Source: Anaerolineae bacterium
GTDB lineage: Bacteria; Chloroflexota; Anaerolineae; Aggregatilineales; UBA2796
Direction: 5' to 3'
DNA length: 64,000 nt
Assembly: GCA_019637555.1 (NCBI GenBank)
Contig: JAHBVK010000027.1
Location: 16,693 to 80,692, forward strand
The notes beneath the pieces were generated by a model. That model saw only the letters and a program-made list of their open reading frames with translations, was not told the DNA's origin and made no database searches. Numbering within the stretch: position 1 is the stretch's first letter; each line of letters starts with the position of its first letter. Positions 54,225 to 62,330 of this stretch are shown in pieces. The position numbers and the translations under genes were made by a program.

Positions 54225-55709
54225 ATGAGACTGTTTCGCTTGCTTCTATGCCTGTTAATTATTGTTTTAGGATCTCCCTCACTACTCACTATCAAGGCAC
54301 AAGATCAACTGCCCCGCCTCGAACCCGCTTCTTGCTGGATGGAACTACCGGAAGGCGTGGTCGAAGGCGAGAACATCACCTGCGGCTACCTCATCGTGCC
54401 TGAAGATCGCAGCAACCCCTCCGGTTCGACCATTCAACTCGCTTATGCCGTACTAAGCGCTTCAACAGAGTCTTCCAAATCTGATCCGGTCATCTATCTA
54501 GCGGGTGGACCGGGTGGTAATGCCGTCGGCACGATTGCGGATTGGGTGGAAGCGCCGTATCTGCAAGATCGTGACTTTATCCTGCTCGATCAGCGCGGCA
54601 CTGGCTATTCACTGCCCAGCCTCAACTGCCCTGAATCAGAGCAAGAGGAGGAGAACGCCACTCAGACCTGCCATGATCGCCTGATCAGCGAAGGCATTAA
54701 TCTTCAGGCGTACAACAGCGTTGAAAATGCGGCAGATGTCGCCGATTTGCGCTTGGCGCTTGGTTATGAGGAGTGGAATCTCTTTGGCATTTCCTATGGC
54801 ACACGGCTGGCACTCACCGTAATGCGCGATCATCCTGATGGCGTCCGCAGTGTGGTGATCGACTCCGTGTATCCACCGGAGATCAGTTCGTGGGAAGAAT
54901 ACGGCGTGAATACAGCGGATGTGTTCCACCGTCTCTTTGAAGCATGTGCCAATGATCAGGAGTGCAGTAGCGACTATCCCGATTTGGAGGGGCAGTTCTA
55001 CAGTCTCGTCCAGCAGTTGAACGAATCGCCCGCCAGTTACACAGGCACGAACTCCGATTCAGGTGAGAGCGAGGAAAAAACGCTGTCCGGCGACGAACTC
55101 ATCGAACGGATCATTCAGGTTCTCTATTCCAGCGAGAGCATCCCCTATCTACCACGCGTGATCAATGAAGTCGCCAACGGTAACTACGCCGCCCTCGACG
55201 AACTCGAATCTGGCGCGATGGTCGAACCGGGAGATCGTCAAGCACCGGATGAAGATGTCTCCGATAGCGAGGGCATGAATCTATCGGTGGAATGTCAGGA
55301 GGAAGTCGCTTTTCTGGATGAGCAGGCAGCACTTGCCAACGTACCCGCCGATCCGCCGCTGCTGCACGACAACAGCGTTAAAGCTATTGGCGAAACCTTT
55401 AGCGATTGCCAGATTTGGAACGTCCAAGCTGCCGATCAGATCGAAACGCAGCCAGTGGAGAGCGATATTCCCACTTTGGTCGTCGCGGGCGAGTTCGATC
55501 CGATCACGCCTGCGAAGTGGGCACAAAGTGCCGCCAGCCATCTACCCAACAGCTTCTATTTCCTATTCCCCGGCGGCGGTCACGGCGTAATCGATCTGAA
55601 TGACTGCTCGAAAGGCGTCATGCAGGCGTTCCTCGACGATCCGACGCAGGAACCGGAAACTAGCTGCATAGCTGACATCGGCGGCGTACAGTGGGCACTG
55701 CCTCAGTAG
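54225..55709 (+). CDS. Secreted alpha/beta hydrolase with TAP-like C-terminus, copy 1
   Basis: A 494-residue exported hydrolase of the tripeptidyl/prolyl aminopeptidase type. Signal peptide residues 1-25. The fold starts with NITCGYLIVPEDRSNPSGST, then VIYLAGGPGGNAVG (oxyanion HGGPG-like), LDQRGTGYSLPSLNC, nucleophile Ser190 in FGISYGTRLALTVM, and the TAP-like end with VAGEFDPITPAKWA (Asp) and GGGHGVIDLNDCSKG (His). Several Cys residues suggest disulfides. It is closely related to the gene at 56140, which looks like a tandem duplicate. It would trim N-terminal residues or cleave esters outside the cell. Confidence 0.9.
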   Translation: MRLFRLLLCLLIIVLGSPSLLTIKAQDQLPRLEPASCWMELPEGVVEGENITCGYLIVPEDRSNPSGSTIQLAYAVLSASTESSKSDPVIYLAGGPGGNAVGTIADWVEAPYLQDRDFILLDQRGTGYSLPSLNCPESEQEEENATQTCHDRLISEGINLQAYNSVENAADVADLRLALGYEEWNLFGISYGTRLALTVMRDHPDGVRSVVIDSVYPPEISSWEEYGVNTADVFHRLFEACANDQECSSDYPDLEGQFYSLVQQLNESPASYTGTNSDSGESEEKTLSGDELIERIIQVLYSSESIPYLPRVINEVANGNYAALDELESGAMVEPGDRQAPDEDVSDSEGMNLSVECQEEVAFLDEQAALANVPADPPLLHDNSVKAIGETFSDCQIWNVQAADQIETQPVESDIPTLVVAGEFDPITPAKWAQSAASHLPNSFYFLFPGGGHGVIDLNDCSKGVMQAFLDDPTQEPETSCIADIGGVQWALPQ

Positions 55710-56139
55710 CTGTCATTTCCACAATTCGTTGCCTTAACCTTAGTTTTGGCTAGGCGCTGACGCATTTCGCCTCGCTGCTTCGCCTTACTACCTCCATTTA
55801 CAGAGAGAGGAAACCGTTGATGAACGAGTTCCCTCTCTGTAAACGGTTTACCGTCCGACAGTCTGAGTGATGGCGGGGTAAGCGCAGGTGAGCGTAGGAC
55901 AACGAACGACGAAAGCTAAAACGAGTCGCGACAAGCAATACTATTTCAGCCCGGAGCTTCAGTTCCGGGAATACTCGGAGACGTTTGCATAGTTATCACC
56001 ATAACCCAACCCAGTCAGATGCTTTTTGAATACAGCTCACGACTAAATCGCAAAAGCATATTCTGGTATGGTATTCTAAAGAGCCTGCCGAACCCTCAGA
56101 AATCCTTATCTTGAACAGTCGCCATCAAAGGAACTCATC
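55710..56139. other. Intergenic region between the hydrolase duplicates
   Basis: 430 bp with no gene. It contains a hairpin (TTTACAGAGAG at 55797-55807 with CTCTCTGTAAA at 55833-55843) that may end copy 1, and a CCCGG-type hairpin (CCCGGA/TCCGGG, 55950-55969). Confidence 0.5.
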
Positions 56140-57615
56140 ATGCGCCTATTCCGCTGCCTTCTCTGTTTGCTGATCCTACTCATGGCTGCTCCCGTACAGG
56201 CGCAAGATGAGCTTCCCCGCCTCGAAACAACGGATTGTTGGATGGAACTACCCGAAGGTGTGATAGAAGGTGACAACATCCAATGCGGCTACCTCGTCGT
56301 GCCTGAAGATCGTAGTGATCCTGACAGCCCCACTATTAGTCTTGCCGTCGCCGTCTTGCGCGCGCCCGCCACTGCCACTGAGGTGAAGTCTGATCCCGTA
56401 ATTTATCTGGCGGGGGGACCGGGCAGTAATGCGATGGCGACACTGCCAATCTGGCTGGAGTCGCCCTATTTGCAGGATCGTGATTTAGTCCTGCTCGATC
56501 AGCGCGGTACGGGCTATTCGCTGCCCAGCCTCAATTGCTCGGAAATGGAGCGGCAGGAAGAGGGTGCGGTTCAGCTCTGCCATGATCGCCTGATTGATGA
56601 AGACATCAACCTGCAAGCGTATAACAGCGTCGAGAATGCCGCAGATGTAGCGGATTTACGGGTAGCACTAGGCTACGATGAGTGGAATCTGTTCGGCATT
56701 TCCTACGGCACTCGGTTGGCGCTCACCATCATGCGCGATCATCCCGAAGGCGTACGCAGCGTAGTACTCGATTCAGTGTATCCGCTGGAAATTAGCTCGT
56801 GGGAGGAGTTCGGGCAGAATATAGTAGATGTGGTCGATTACCTGTTTCAAGCATGTGCCAACGATCTACAGTGCAGCCGCACTTACCCCGATCTGGAGCA
56901 GGAGTTTTACGCAACCGCCGAAGAGTTGAATGCTAATCCTGCTAGCTACACAACTACGGATTCGACGGGCAATAGTGTAGAAAACGTGTTGACTGGCGAT
57001 ACTTTCGTTCGTCGCATCGTCCAATCGCTCTATACCAGCCAGTTCATTCCTTACTTGCCGTTCGTGATTAACCAAGTCGCCAATGGTAATTACGCGGTCT
57101 TTGATGATCTCGAATCCGGCGCGATACGGTCAATGGTTCGCCACCAACTGCCGGATGAAGATGTGAGTGATAGCGAAGGTATGGGTTTCTCAGTGGATTG
57201 TCAGGAAGAACTTGCCTTTATGGATGTAGCGACAGCACTTGACAACATTCCCGGCGAACCTACTGCTTTGTATGATATTAGCGTCACCGATATCCAAGAT
57301 ATTTTTAGCATTTGCCAGATTTGGGGCGTTGAAGCGGCTGATCAGATCGAAACGCAGCCAGTGGAAAGCGACATCCCCACGCTGGTCGTAGCAGGCGAGT
57401 TCGATCCGGTCACGCCGCCTCACTGGGCGAAAAGCGCCGCCAGCCACCTGCCCAACAGCTTCTATTTCCTGTTCCCCGGCGGCGGGCATGGCGTGATCGA
57501 ACTTAACGACTGCTCAAGAGGCATCATGCAATCTTTCCTCAACGATCCGACGAAAGAGCCGGATGCAAGTTGCATTGACGACATCGGTGAAGTGCAATGG
57601 ATGTTGCCGGAGTAA
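56140..57615 (+). CDS. Secreted alpha/beta hydrolase with TAP-like C-terminus, copy 2
   Basis: A 491-residue paralogue of the gene at 54225, aligned over the full length with few gaps. Signal peptide MRLFRCLLCLLILLMAAPVQA. Active-site segments: VIYLAGGPGSNAMA, LDQRGTGYSLPSLNC, FGISYGTRLALTIM (Ser188), VAGEFDPVTPPHWA and GGGHGVIELNDCSRG. Differences concentrate in the lid region (about 250-390), where substrate selection would lie. The ATG follows AAAGGAACTCATC. Two small hairpins follow the stop. Confidence 0.9.
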   Translation: MRLFRCLLCLLILLMAAPVQAQDELPRLETTDCWMELPEGVIEGDNIQCGYLVVPEDRSDPDSPTISLAVAVLRAPATATEVKSDPVIYLAGGPGSNAMATLPIWLESPYLQDRDLVLLDQRGTGYSLPSLNCSEMERQEEGAVQLCHDRLIDEDINLQAYNSVENAADVADLRVALGYDEWNLFGISYGTRLALTIMRDHPEGVRSVVLDSVYPLEISSWEEFGQNIVDVVDYLFQACANDLQCSRTYPDLEQEFYATAEELNANPASYTTTDSTGNSVENVLTGDTFVRRIVQSLYTSQFIPYLPFVINQVANGNYAVFDDLESGAIRSMVRHQLPDEDVSDSEGMGFSVDCQEELAFMDVATALDNIPGEPTALYDISVTDIQDIFSICQIWGVEAADQIETQPVESDIPTLVVAGEFDPVTPPHWAKSAASHLPNSFYFLFPGGGHGVIELNDCSRGIMQSFLNDPTKEPDASCIDDIGEVQWMLPE

Positions 57616-57676
57616 ATGTACCGAAGATGAATCTCTACTAACGTGAAGCGTTCATAAGAGATCGCTTTTTGCTCTT

Positions 57677-57729
57677 AACCCACTTCAGTGGGTTTACTAA
57701 GTTTTGTAGCCAGAGGTTTCAACCTCTGG
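57677..57729. terminator. Two adjacent hairpins after hydrolase copy 2
   Basis: AACCCACT/AGTGGGTT (57677-57694), then CCAGAGGTT/AACCTCTGG (57710-57729), each with a 2-nt centre, between convergent genes. Similar short palindromes occur at 38565. Confidence 0.6.
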
Positions 57730-57766
57730 TCTACCACCACGACTATTTGAGGAATACCAGACAAGC

Positions 57767-58072
57767 CTAATATGCTCCCCTATCCTCATTGATAATGTCA
57801 TCAATTGATGGCGAATTGGGCGGCAGCGTTATCGGCAGATCGTCGTCAGAAATCATCACATTATCTTGTTCCACATAGTGTGCCGTACTTAACACGCCTG
57901 CCGCTAGAAGTTTAGCTCTCGCTGCTTCCCGCGCAGGGTTAGTCGCATCCGCCCCTTCATCAGAATTAGGAACAACGACTAATATCGCTTTTCCGGTAGG
58001 AGTTTCAGGCGGTAAATCGATGGCTAAGTGGCGATCTTCGTTTATTTGTAGCGATAAAGTTATAGCATCCAT
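57767..58072 (-). CDS. Small antitoxin-like protein, no partner seen
   Basis: 101 residues. The start (ITLSLQINEDRHLAIDLPPE followed by TPTGKAILVVVP) resembles the N-terminal strand region of small antitoxin-type proteins in Chloroflexota and cyanobacteria. REAARAKLLAAGVLS and the acidic tail (ISDDDLPITLPPNSPSIDDI) look like an unstructured toxin-binding part. No PIN or RelE-type toxin gene lies on either side, so it is either an orphan or something else. GGTGAG precedes the ATG. Low certainty on the family. Confidence 0.6.
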   Translation of the reverse strand: MDAITLSLQINEDRHLAIDLPPETPTGKAILVVVPNSDEGADATNPAREAARAKLLAAGVLSTAHYVEQDNVMISDDDLPITLPPNSPSIDDIINEDRGAY

Positions 58073-58138
58073 AAATACTCACCTATGGTTATGGACGGCG
58101 GATAGATTGTACCTGAGGTTCATTATCTTACTTCATCG

Positions 58139-58852
58139 CTAAGTCCGTCTACTCGTCGCCGATCTCTTATGCATCGCCTCCTCCCGCACCCGCCACTCCC
58201 TACCAGCGAACCGCGACTCGATCAGCGCCCTGATCGCACCCTCGCTCGTCGTCGGATTGATCTCCAGCGTATCCGCCGCCGGATCGAACGCATACACATC
58301 GGTGTAACCGCCTAAGCTGGCATAGAACACCTTGCGATCCGCACTTCCTTTCGCCGCCGCGCTCGGCAAATAGATTGCGCCTTCCCACAATGCATCCTTG
58401 CGCTCACCACTCCGCAGCTTCTTTCGATTTGCCGCCATCTTCAGGCTCAGGATCGCCTTACCATCTTTCACCAGCCGCGCCGCTGCCCGATTCCCCGACT
58501 CGATCTCGATCTGCGCTGGATAATATGGCGTCTGGAAAAATGCTCGTTCCATGAACGCCATCATCGACGATGAGTTGTAGGCGTGAACCAGATAAGCGCC
58601 GTCCTGCGTGCCGCCATCCTCCCGCCGCGACACCGCCACCGAGATCGTCAACTCGCGTGAGGGAAATCCCATCCACTTCAGCGCCGTCACACTGATCAGC
58701 ATCTGCGCCTTGCCCTCCTCCGCATACGGCGTCAAGCCCTCCCCTGCCAACCGATCCCGCCAGTACGCCAGATCAGCCGTACCCGCTACGATCACCTCTT
58801 GGACGTTCGGCACTGTCGCTATGTACTTATAGACCCCACTACTCTGTCCCAT
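58139..58852 (-). CDS. Conserved-looking protein of unknown function
   Basis: A 237-residue soluble protein, mainly beta with some helices. Striking segments are MLISVTALKWMGFPSRELTI, GAYLVHAYNSSSMMAFMERA and FFQTPYYPAQIEIESGNRAA, an arrangement reminiscent of acetoacetate-decarboxylase-like or DUF2071-like barrels, but I cannot assign it. The tail is basic (MHKRSATSRRT). It is monocistronic, between the antitoxin-like gene and repeat B copy 2. GGGGACGATGGG lies before the ATG. Confidence 0.6.
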   Translation of the reverse strand: MGQSSGVYKYIATVPNVQEVIVAGTADLAYWRDRLAGEGLTPYAEEGKAQMLISVTALKWMGFPSRELTISVAVSRREDGGTQDGAYLVHAYNSSSMMAFMERAFFQTPYYPAQIEIESGNRAAARLVKDGKAILSLKMAANRKKLRSGERKDALWEGAIYLPSAAAKGSADRKVFYASLGGYTDVYAFDPAADTLEINPTTSEGAIRALIESRFAGREWRVREEAMHKRSATSRRT

Positions 58853-58902
58853 CGTCCCCTCCCCTATCGTCTACAACTTCACCGAAACACTCCCTACCCG
58901 AT

Positions 58903-59021
58903 CCCCTCTCCGCAGCGGAGAGGGGTGACGCGCAGCGTCGTGGTGAGGTAAATCTTTCCCCAACCATCCTCCAACAATGTGCCTGAAACCGCCCTGTATT
59001 CCCTGCGGACTTCAGGCACGT
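58903..59021 (+). repeat. Composite repeat family B, copy 2 (long form)
   Basis: A perfect palindrome (CCCCTCTCCGC, centre A, GCGGAGAGGGG, 58903-58925), a second small hairpin (GACGC/GCGTC), GGTGAGGTAAAT, CCAACCATCCTCCAACAA, then GCCTGAAACCGCCCTGTATT and the TTCAGGC arm. The same series of elements occurs inverted at 61979-62100. Confidence 0.8.
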
Positions 59022-59030
59022 TTTCTCGCC

Positions 59031-60731
59031 TCAGAACAGCCCCACCACAGTCCCATCCTCATCAATATCCACCTGTTCCGCTGCCGGATGTTCGCTCAAT
59101 CCCGGCATGGTGCGCATCTCCCCGCATAGCGGATAGATGAAGCCCGCACCCACGCTTGCCCTCACCTCTCGGATCGGCAGCGTGAAGCCAGTCGGTGCGC
59201 CCTTCAAGCTCGGATCGTGACTCAGGCTCAGGTGCGTTTTCGCCATACAGATCGGCAATTTCCCGAAGCCGTTCGCCTCATAATCGCGGATTTGCCGCTC
59301 CGCGGTTGGCTCGTACTCCACTCCTGCCGCGCCGTACAACTTGGTGGCAATCGCCTCGATCTTCTTCTTGATCGGCTGATCCACATCGTACAGGAAGCGG
59401 AACTCGTTCGGTTGATCGCACGCCTGCACCACCATCTCCGCCAATTCGGTTGCGCCGCGTCCACCTTCTGCCCAGTGCCGTGCCACCGCCGCACCGAGCG
59501 CACCAGCCTGTACCGCGATTCGCTTGATCGCCTCGATCTCCTCAGGATGATCGCTGTCGAAAGCGTTGATCGCTACGACGGGCGTAACGCCAAACTGCCG
59601 CACATTCTCGATATGCTTTACCAGATTCGCCGCCCCGATCTCCACATCAGCGACGTTCTTTTCCAGTAGTTCCGCTGGCAGCGGCTTACCTGCCACGATC
59701 TTGTACTTGCCGCTGTGCGCCTTGAGCGCCCGCACCGTCGCCACCAGTACCGCCGCATCCGGCTGCAAGCCGCTGGCACGACACTTGATGTTAAAGAACT
59801 TCTCCGCCCCGATGTCCGCGCCGAATCCAGCTTCCGTCAGCAGATAGTCACCGCACTTGCTTGCCACCAGATCACCGAGGATGCTGCTGTTGCCGTGCGC
59901 GATATTAGCGAACGGTCCCGCATGAACAATAGCGGGCGTATTCTCTAGGGTTTGCAATATGTTGGGGCGGATCGCTTCCTTCATCAGCACGGTCATTGCC
60001 CCCGCCGCCCCGATCTGCTCGGCAGTGACAGGCTTTTTGTCGTAGGTCAAGCCAATCACGATCCTTCCGAAGCGTTCGCGCATATCTTCTAGGGAGGTCG
60101 TCAGCGCAAGGATCGCCATCACCTCGCTGGCGACGGCAATATCGAAACCCGTCTCACGCGGGATGCCACCCTCAGCCCGTCCGCCCAAGCCGATTACGAT
60201 GTTGCGCAGCGCCCGATCATTGACATCCAGCACTCGCTTCCATGTGATCGTGTCGGGGTCGATGTTTAGTGGATTGCCGCGCAGCAGCTTGTTATCGATC
60301 ATCGCCGCCAGCAGGTTATTCGCCGCCGTGACCGCGTGGATGTCGCCCGTCAGATGCAGATTGAACGTCTCCATCGGTACGACCTGCGAGTAACCGCCTC
60401 CAGCCGCGCCACCTTTGATCCCGAATGTTGGTCCTTGCGAAGGCTGCCGCAGCGAGATGATAGTGCGTTTGCCGATCAGGTTCATCGCTTGACCCAGACC
60501 AACGGCGGTGGTCGATTTGCCTTCTCCTAATGGCGTCGGCGTGATCGCGGTGATGACCACGTACTTGGCGTTAGGGCGATCCTTCAGCTTATCCAGTACT
60601 TCTAGGCGCAGTTTAGCCACGTAAGGGCTACCGTAGAGATCGTAATCCTCGCTGCTCAGTCCCATCTGTTCAGCGATGTTGGCAATTGGTTCCAGTGTGG
60701 CGCGGCGGGCAATATCGAGATCGGAGAGCAT
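59031..60731 (-). CDS. fhs: Formate-tetrahydrofolate ligase
   Basis: A 566-residue one-carbon enzyme that makes 10-formyl-THF from formate, THF and ATP. Signatures: ITPTPLGEGKSTTAVGLGQA (ATP P-loop), RQPSQGPTFGIKGGAAGGGY, NLHLTGDIHAVTAANNLLAA, HAGPFANIAHGNSSILGDL and GLQPDAAVLVATVRALK. Length is normal. The ATG at 60731 follows AGAGGG; another ATG at 60752 would lie upstream of the predicted transcription start. Monocistronic, divergent from a serine hydrolase, and bounded on its 3' side by repeat B. Confidence 0.96.
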   Translation of the reverse strand: MLSDLDIARRATLEPIANIAEQMGLSSEDYDLYGSPYVAKLRLEVLDKLKDRPNAKYVVITAITPTPLGEGKSTTAVGLGQAMNLIGKRTIISLRQPSQGPTFGIKGGAAGGGYSQVVPMETFNLHLTGDIHAVTAANNLLAAMIDNKLLRGNPLNIDPDTITWKRVLDVNDRALRNIVIGLGGRAEGGIPRETGFDIAVASEVMAILALTTSLEDMRERFGRIVIGLTYDKKPVTAEQIGAAGAMTVLMKEAIRPNILQTLENTPAIVHAGPFANIAHGNSSILGDLVASKCGDYLLTEAGFGADIGAEKFFNIKCRASGLQPDAAVLVATVRALKAHSGKYKIVAGKPLPAELLEKNVADVEIGAANLVKHIENVRQFGVTPVVAINAFDSDHPEEIEAIKRIAVQAGALGAAVARHWAEGGRGATELAEMVVQACDQPNEFRFLYDVDQPIKKKIEAIATKLYGAAGVEYEPTAERQIRDYEANGFGKLPICMAKTHLSLSHDPSLKGAPTGFTLPIREVRASVGAGFIYPLCGEMRTMPGLSEHPAAEQVDIDEDGTVVGLF

Positions 60732-60753
60732 GGAGAAGAACCCTCTTTGCATC

Positions 60754-60782
60754 TATATATGTTATATGTGCAGATTCCACAA
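60754..60782 (-). promoter_or_regulatory. Candidate fhs promoter
   Basis: On the minus strand TTGTGG (60782-60777), a 17-bp spacer and TATATA (60759-60754). Initiation near 60747 supports translation from 60731. Confidence 0.55.
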
Positions 60783-60864
60783 ATCACATTTTAGCGTACA
60801 ACGGTGGATAATTAGTGATGTAGTAACAGAAGGCACTATTAATCTAGTGATTTGTGAGGTTCCT

Positions 60865-61956
60865 ATGTCAGCGAGAACCCGCGCCCTACTTATTACCCTC
60901 GTCAGCATCTGCAGCTTGATTCTGGTCAGTCCCACACTTCCGGCATTGGCGCAAAGTGCAGACCCTTCCGCCAAGATCGATGAATTCCTGACTAAACTCA
61001 CCGAGTCGAATACGTTCAGCGGTAGTGTGCTGATCGCCAGAGGTGATGAGGTGATCTTCAGCAAAGGGTACGGTTACGCTGTGCGCGAGTTCGCTATACC
61101 CAACACGCCACAAACGCTATACCGGATCGCGTCGCTGACTAAGCAGTTCACCGGAATGGCGATCCTCCAATTGCAGGAGGCGGGCAAGCTGACAGTACAC
61201 GATTCGATCTGTGCTTATGTGGAGGGCTGTCCTGAGGCGTGGAAGGCAATCATCATCGAGCAGTTGCTGACGCACAGCAGCGGCATTCCCGATTACGGCG
61301 GGTTAGCTGATTTTCAACAAACCACTGCCTTTCCCATTACACCGATAACACTCATCAAGCGATTCAGCAACGAGCCACTGCACTTCCAACCCGGTGAGGG
61401 CTGGGAATACAGCAACTCCAATTACATCTTACTTGGCGCAATCATCGCTAAGGTATCGGGCGTGTCCTATCAGGTGTATCTGCGGCAACAGATGACCGAG
61501 CCATTGGGGCTAGAGAGCACCGTTTACGATAACAACCTGAAGGTGATCCCGAATCGGGCTGTTGGCTACCGCACGAAGAATGAGCTGGCAGCGTACTTAG
61601 ATATGTCGATCCCTTATGCCGCCGGAGCACTGCTGTCTAGCGTTGAGGACTTGCATCATTGGACACGCGCACTATTCACGGGCAAGGTGGTTAGCCAAAC
61701 CTCTCTCGACGCGATGATAGCGGCAGCCGTGACGATTCCCGATGATCCCTATCATGCCAGCTATGGTTACGGGATAAGCATAGAAGCGGATCGATTCAGT
61801 CATGGTGGCAGTATCAATGGCTTCCGCAGCGAGTTGGACTACTATCCAGAGGGGGAGATCACCGTGGTGGTGCTGTGCAATCTGGAGAAAGCCGATCCGG
61901 AGTATGTGGCTGCCTATATGTGGGAACAAGTGACGGGGAAGAAGCGGGGTAGTTGA
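60865..61956 (+). CDS. Serine hydrolase of the class C beta-lactamase family
   Basis: A 363-residue exported protein with a signal peptide (about 1-30, ending PALAQ). The beta-lactamase/PBP4-like domain has SxxK as Ser90-Lys93 in YRIASLTKQFTGMAI, the TDHL-like LLTHSSGIPDYG, and the Tyr-x-Asn motif in WEYSNSNYILLGAII. The HGGSINGFRS segment near the end replaces KTG, as in many esterase or peptidase relatives. The start follows GAGGTTCCT. It is divergent from fhs and followed by inverted repeat B copy 3. The substrate is unknown. Confidence 0.9.
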   Translation: MSARTRALLITLVSICSLILVSPTLPALAQSADPSAKIDEFLTKLTESNTFSGSVLIARGDEVIFSKGYGYAVREFAIPNTPQTLYRIASLTKQFTGMAILQLQEAGKLTVHDSICAYVEGCPEAWKAIIIEQLLTHSSGIPDYGGLADFQQTTAFPITPITLIKRFSNEPLHFQPGEGWEYSNSNYILLGAIIAKVSGVSYQVYLRQQMTEPLGLESTVYDNNLKVIPNRAVGYRTKNELAAYLDMSIPYAAGALLSSVEDLHHWTRALFTGKVVSQTSLDAMIAAAVTIPDDPYHASYGYGISIEADRFSHGGSINGFRSELDYYPEGEITVVVLCNLEKADPEYVAAYMWEQVTGKKRGS

Positions 61957-61978
61957 GCCGCGCTGAGGTGGGAAAGGT

Positions 61979-62114
61979 CGCCTGAAGTTCGCAGGGAATA
62001 CAGGGCGGTTTCAGGCGCTTTGTTGGTGAATGGTTAGAGGATGGTTGGTGTAAATTTACCTCACCCGGCGCCTCTGTAGTCAGCTCTCCGCTGCGGAGAG
62101 GGACTACAGAGGCG
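61979..62114 (-). repeat. Composite repeat family B, copy 3 (long form, inverted)
   Basis: On the minus strand the order is palindrome (CTCTCCGC/GCGGAGAG), GGTGAGGTAAAT, CCAACCATCC, ACCAACAAAG, GCCTGAAACCGCCCTGTATT and the TTCAGGC arm. It has an extra outer stem, CGCCTCTGTAGTC (62069-62081) with GACTACAGAGGCG (62102-62114), not seen in copy 2. From 62115 to the ffh start I see nothing else. Confidence 0.8.
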
Positions 62115-62330
62115 ATCTATAGGTTCTGGTGAGCGTGCAGCAAGAGACAGAGACTCTCACAAAACTGGTTGACGATGGACAGGCGGAATGCGAACGAATC
62201 GGAGAGTTGTGCGTAAGTAGTTTGGAGCGGAGCACTGGGGCAAGCAAGCGGACTGTGGCTTGACTAGGGTTCTGGTGACTACTAGAATCGTCCTTCTGAT
62301 ATGGATCGATAGGGTACAGGTGTAGATTCG

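Noticed and set aside
58903..62114. Composite transposon carrying fhs
   Set aside because: No transposase or target-site duplication is visible, and fhs is a core gene; only an inverted repeat pair can be claimed.
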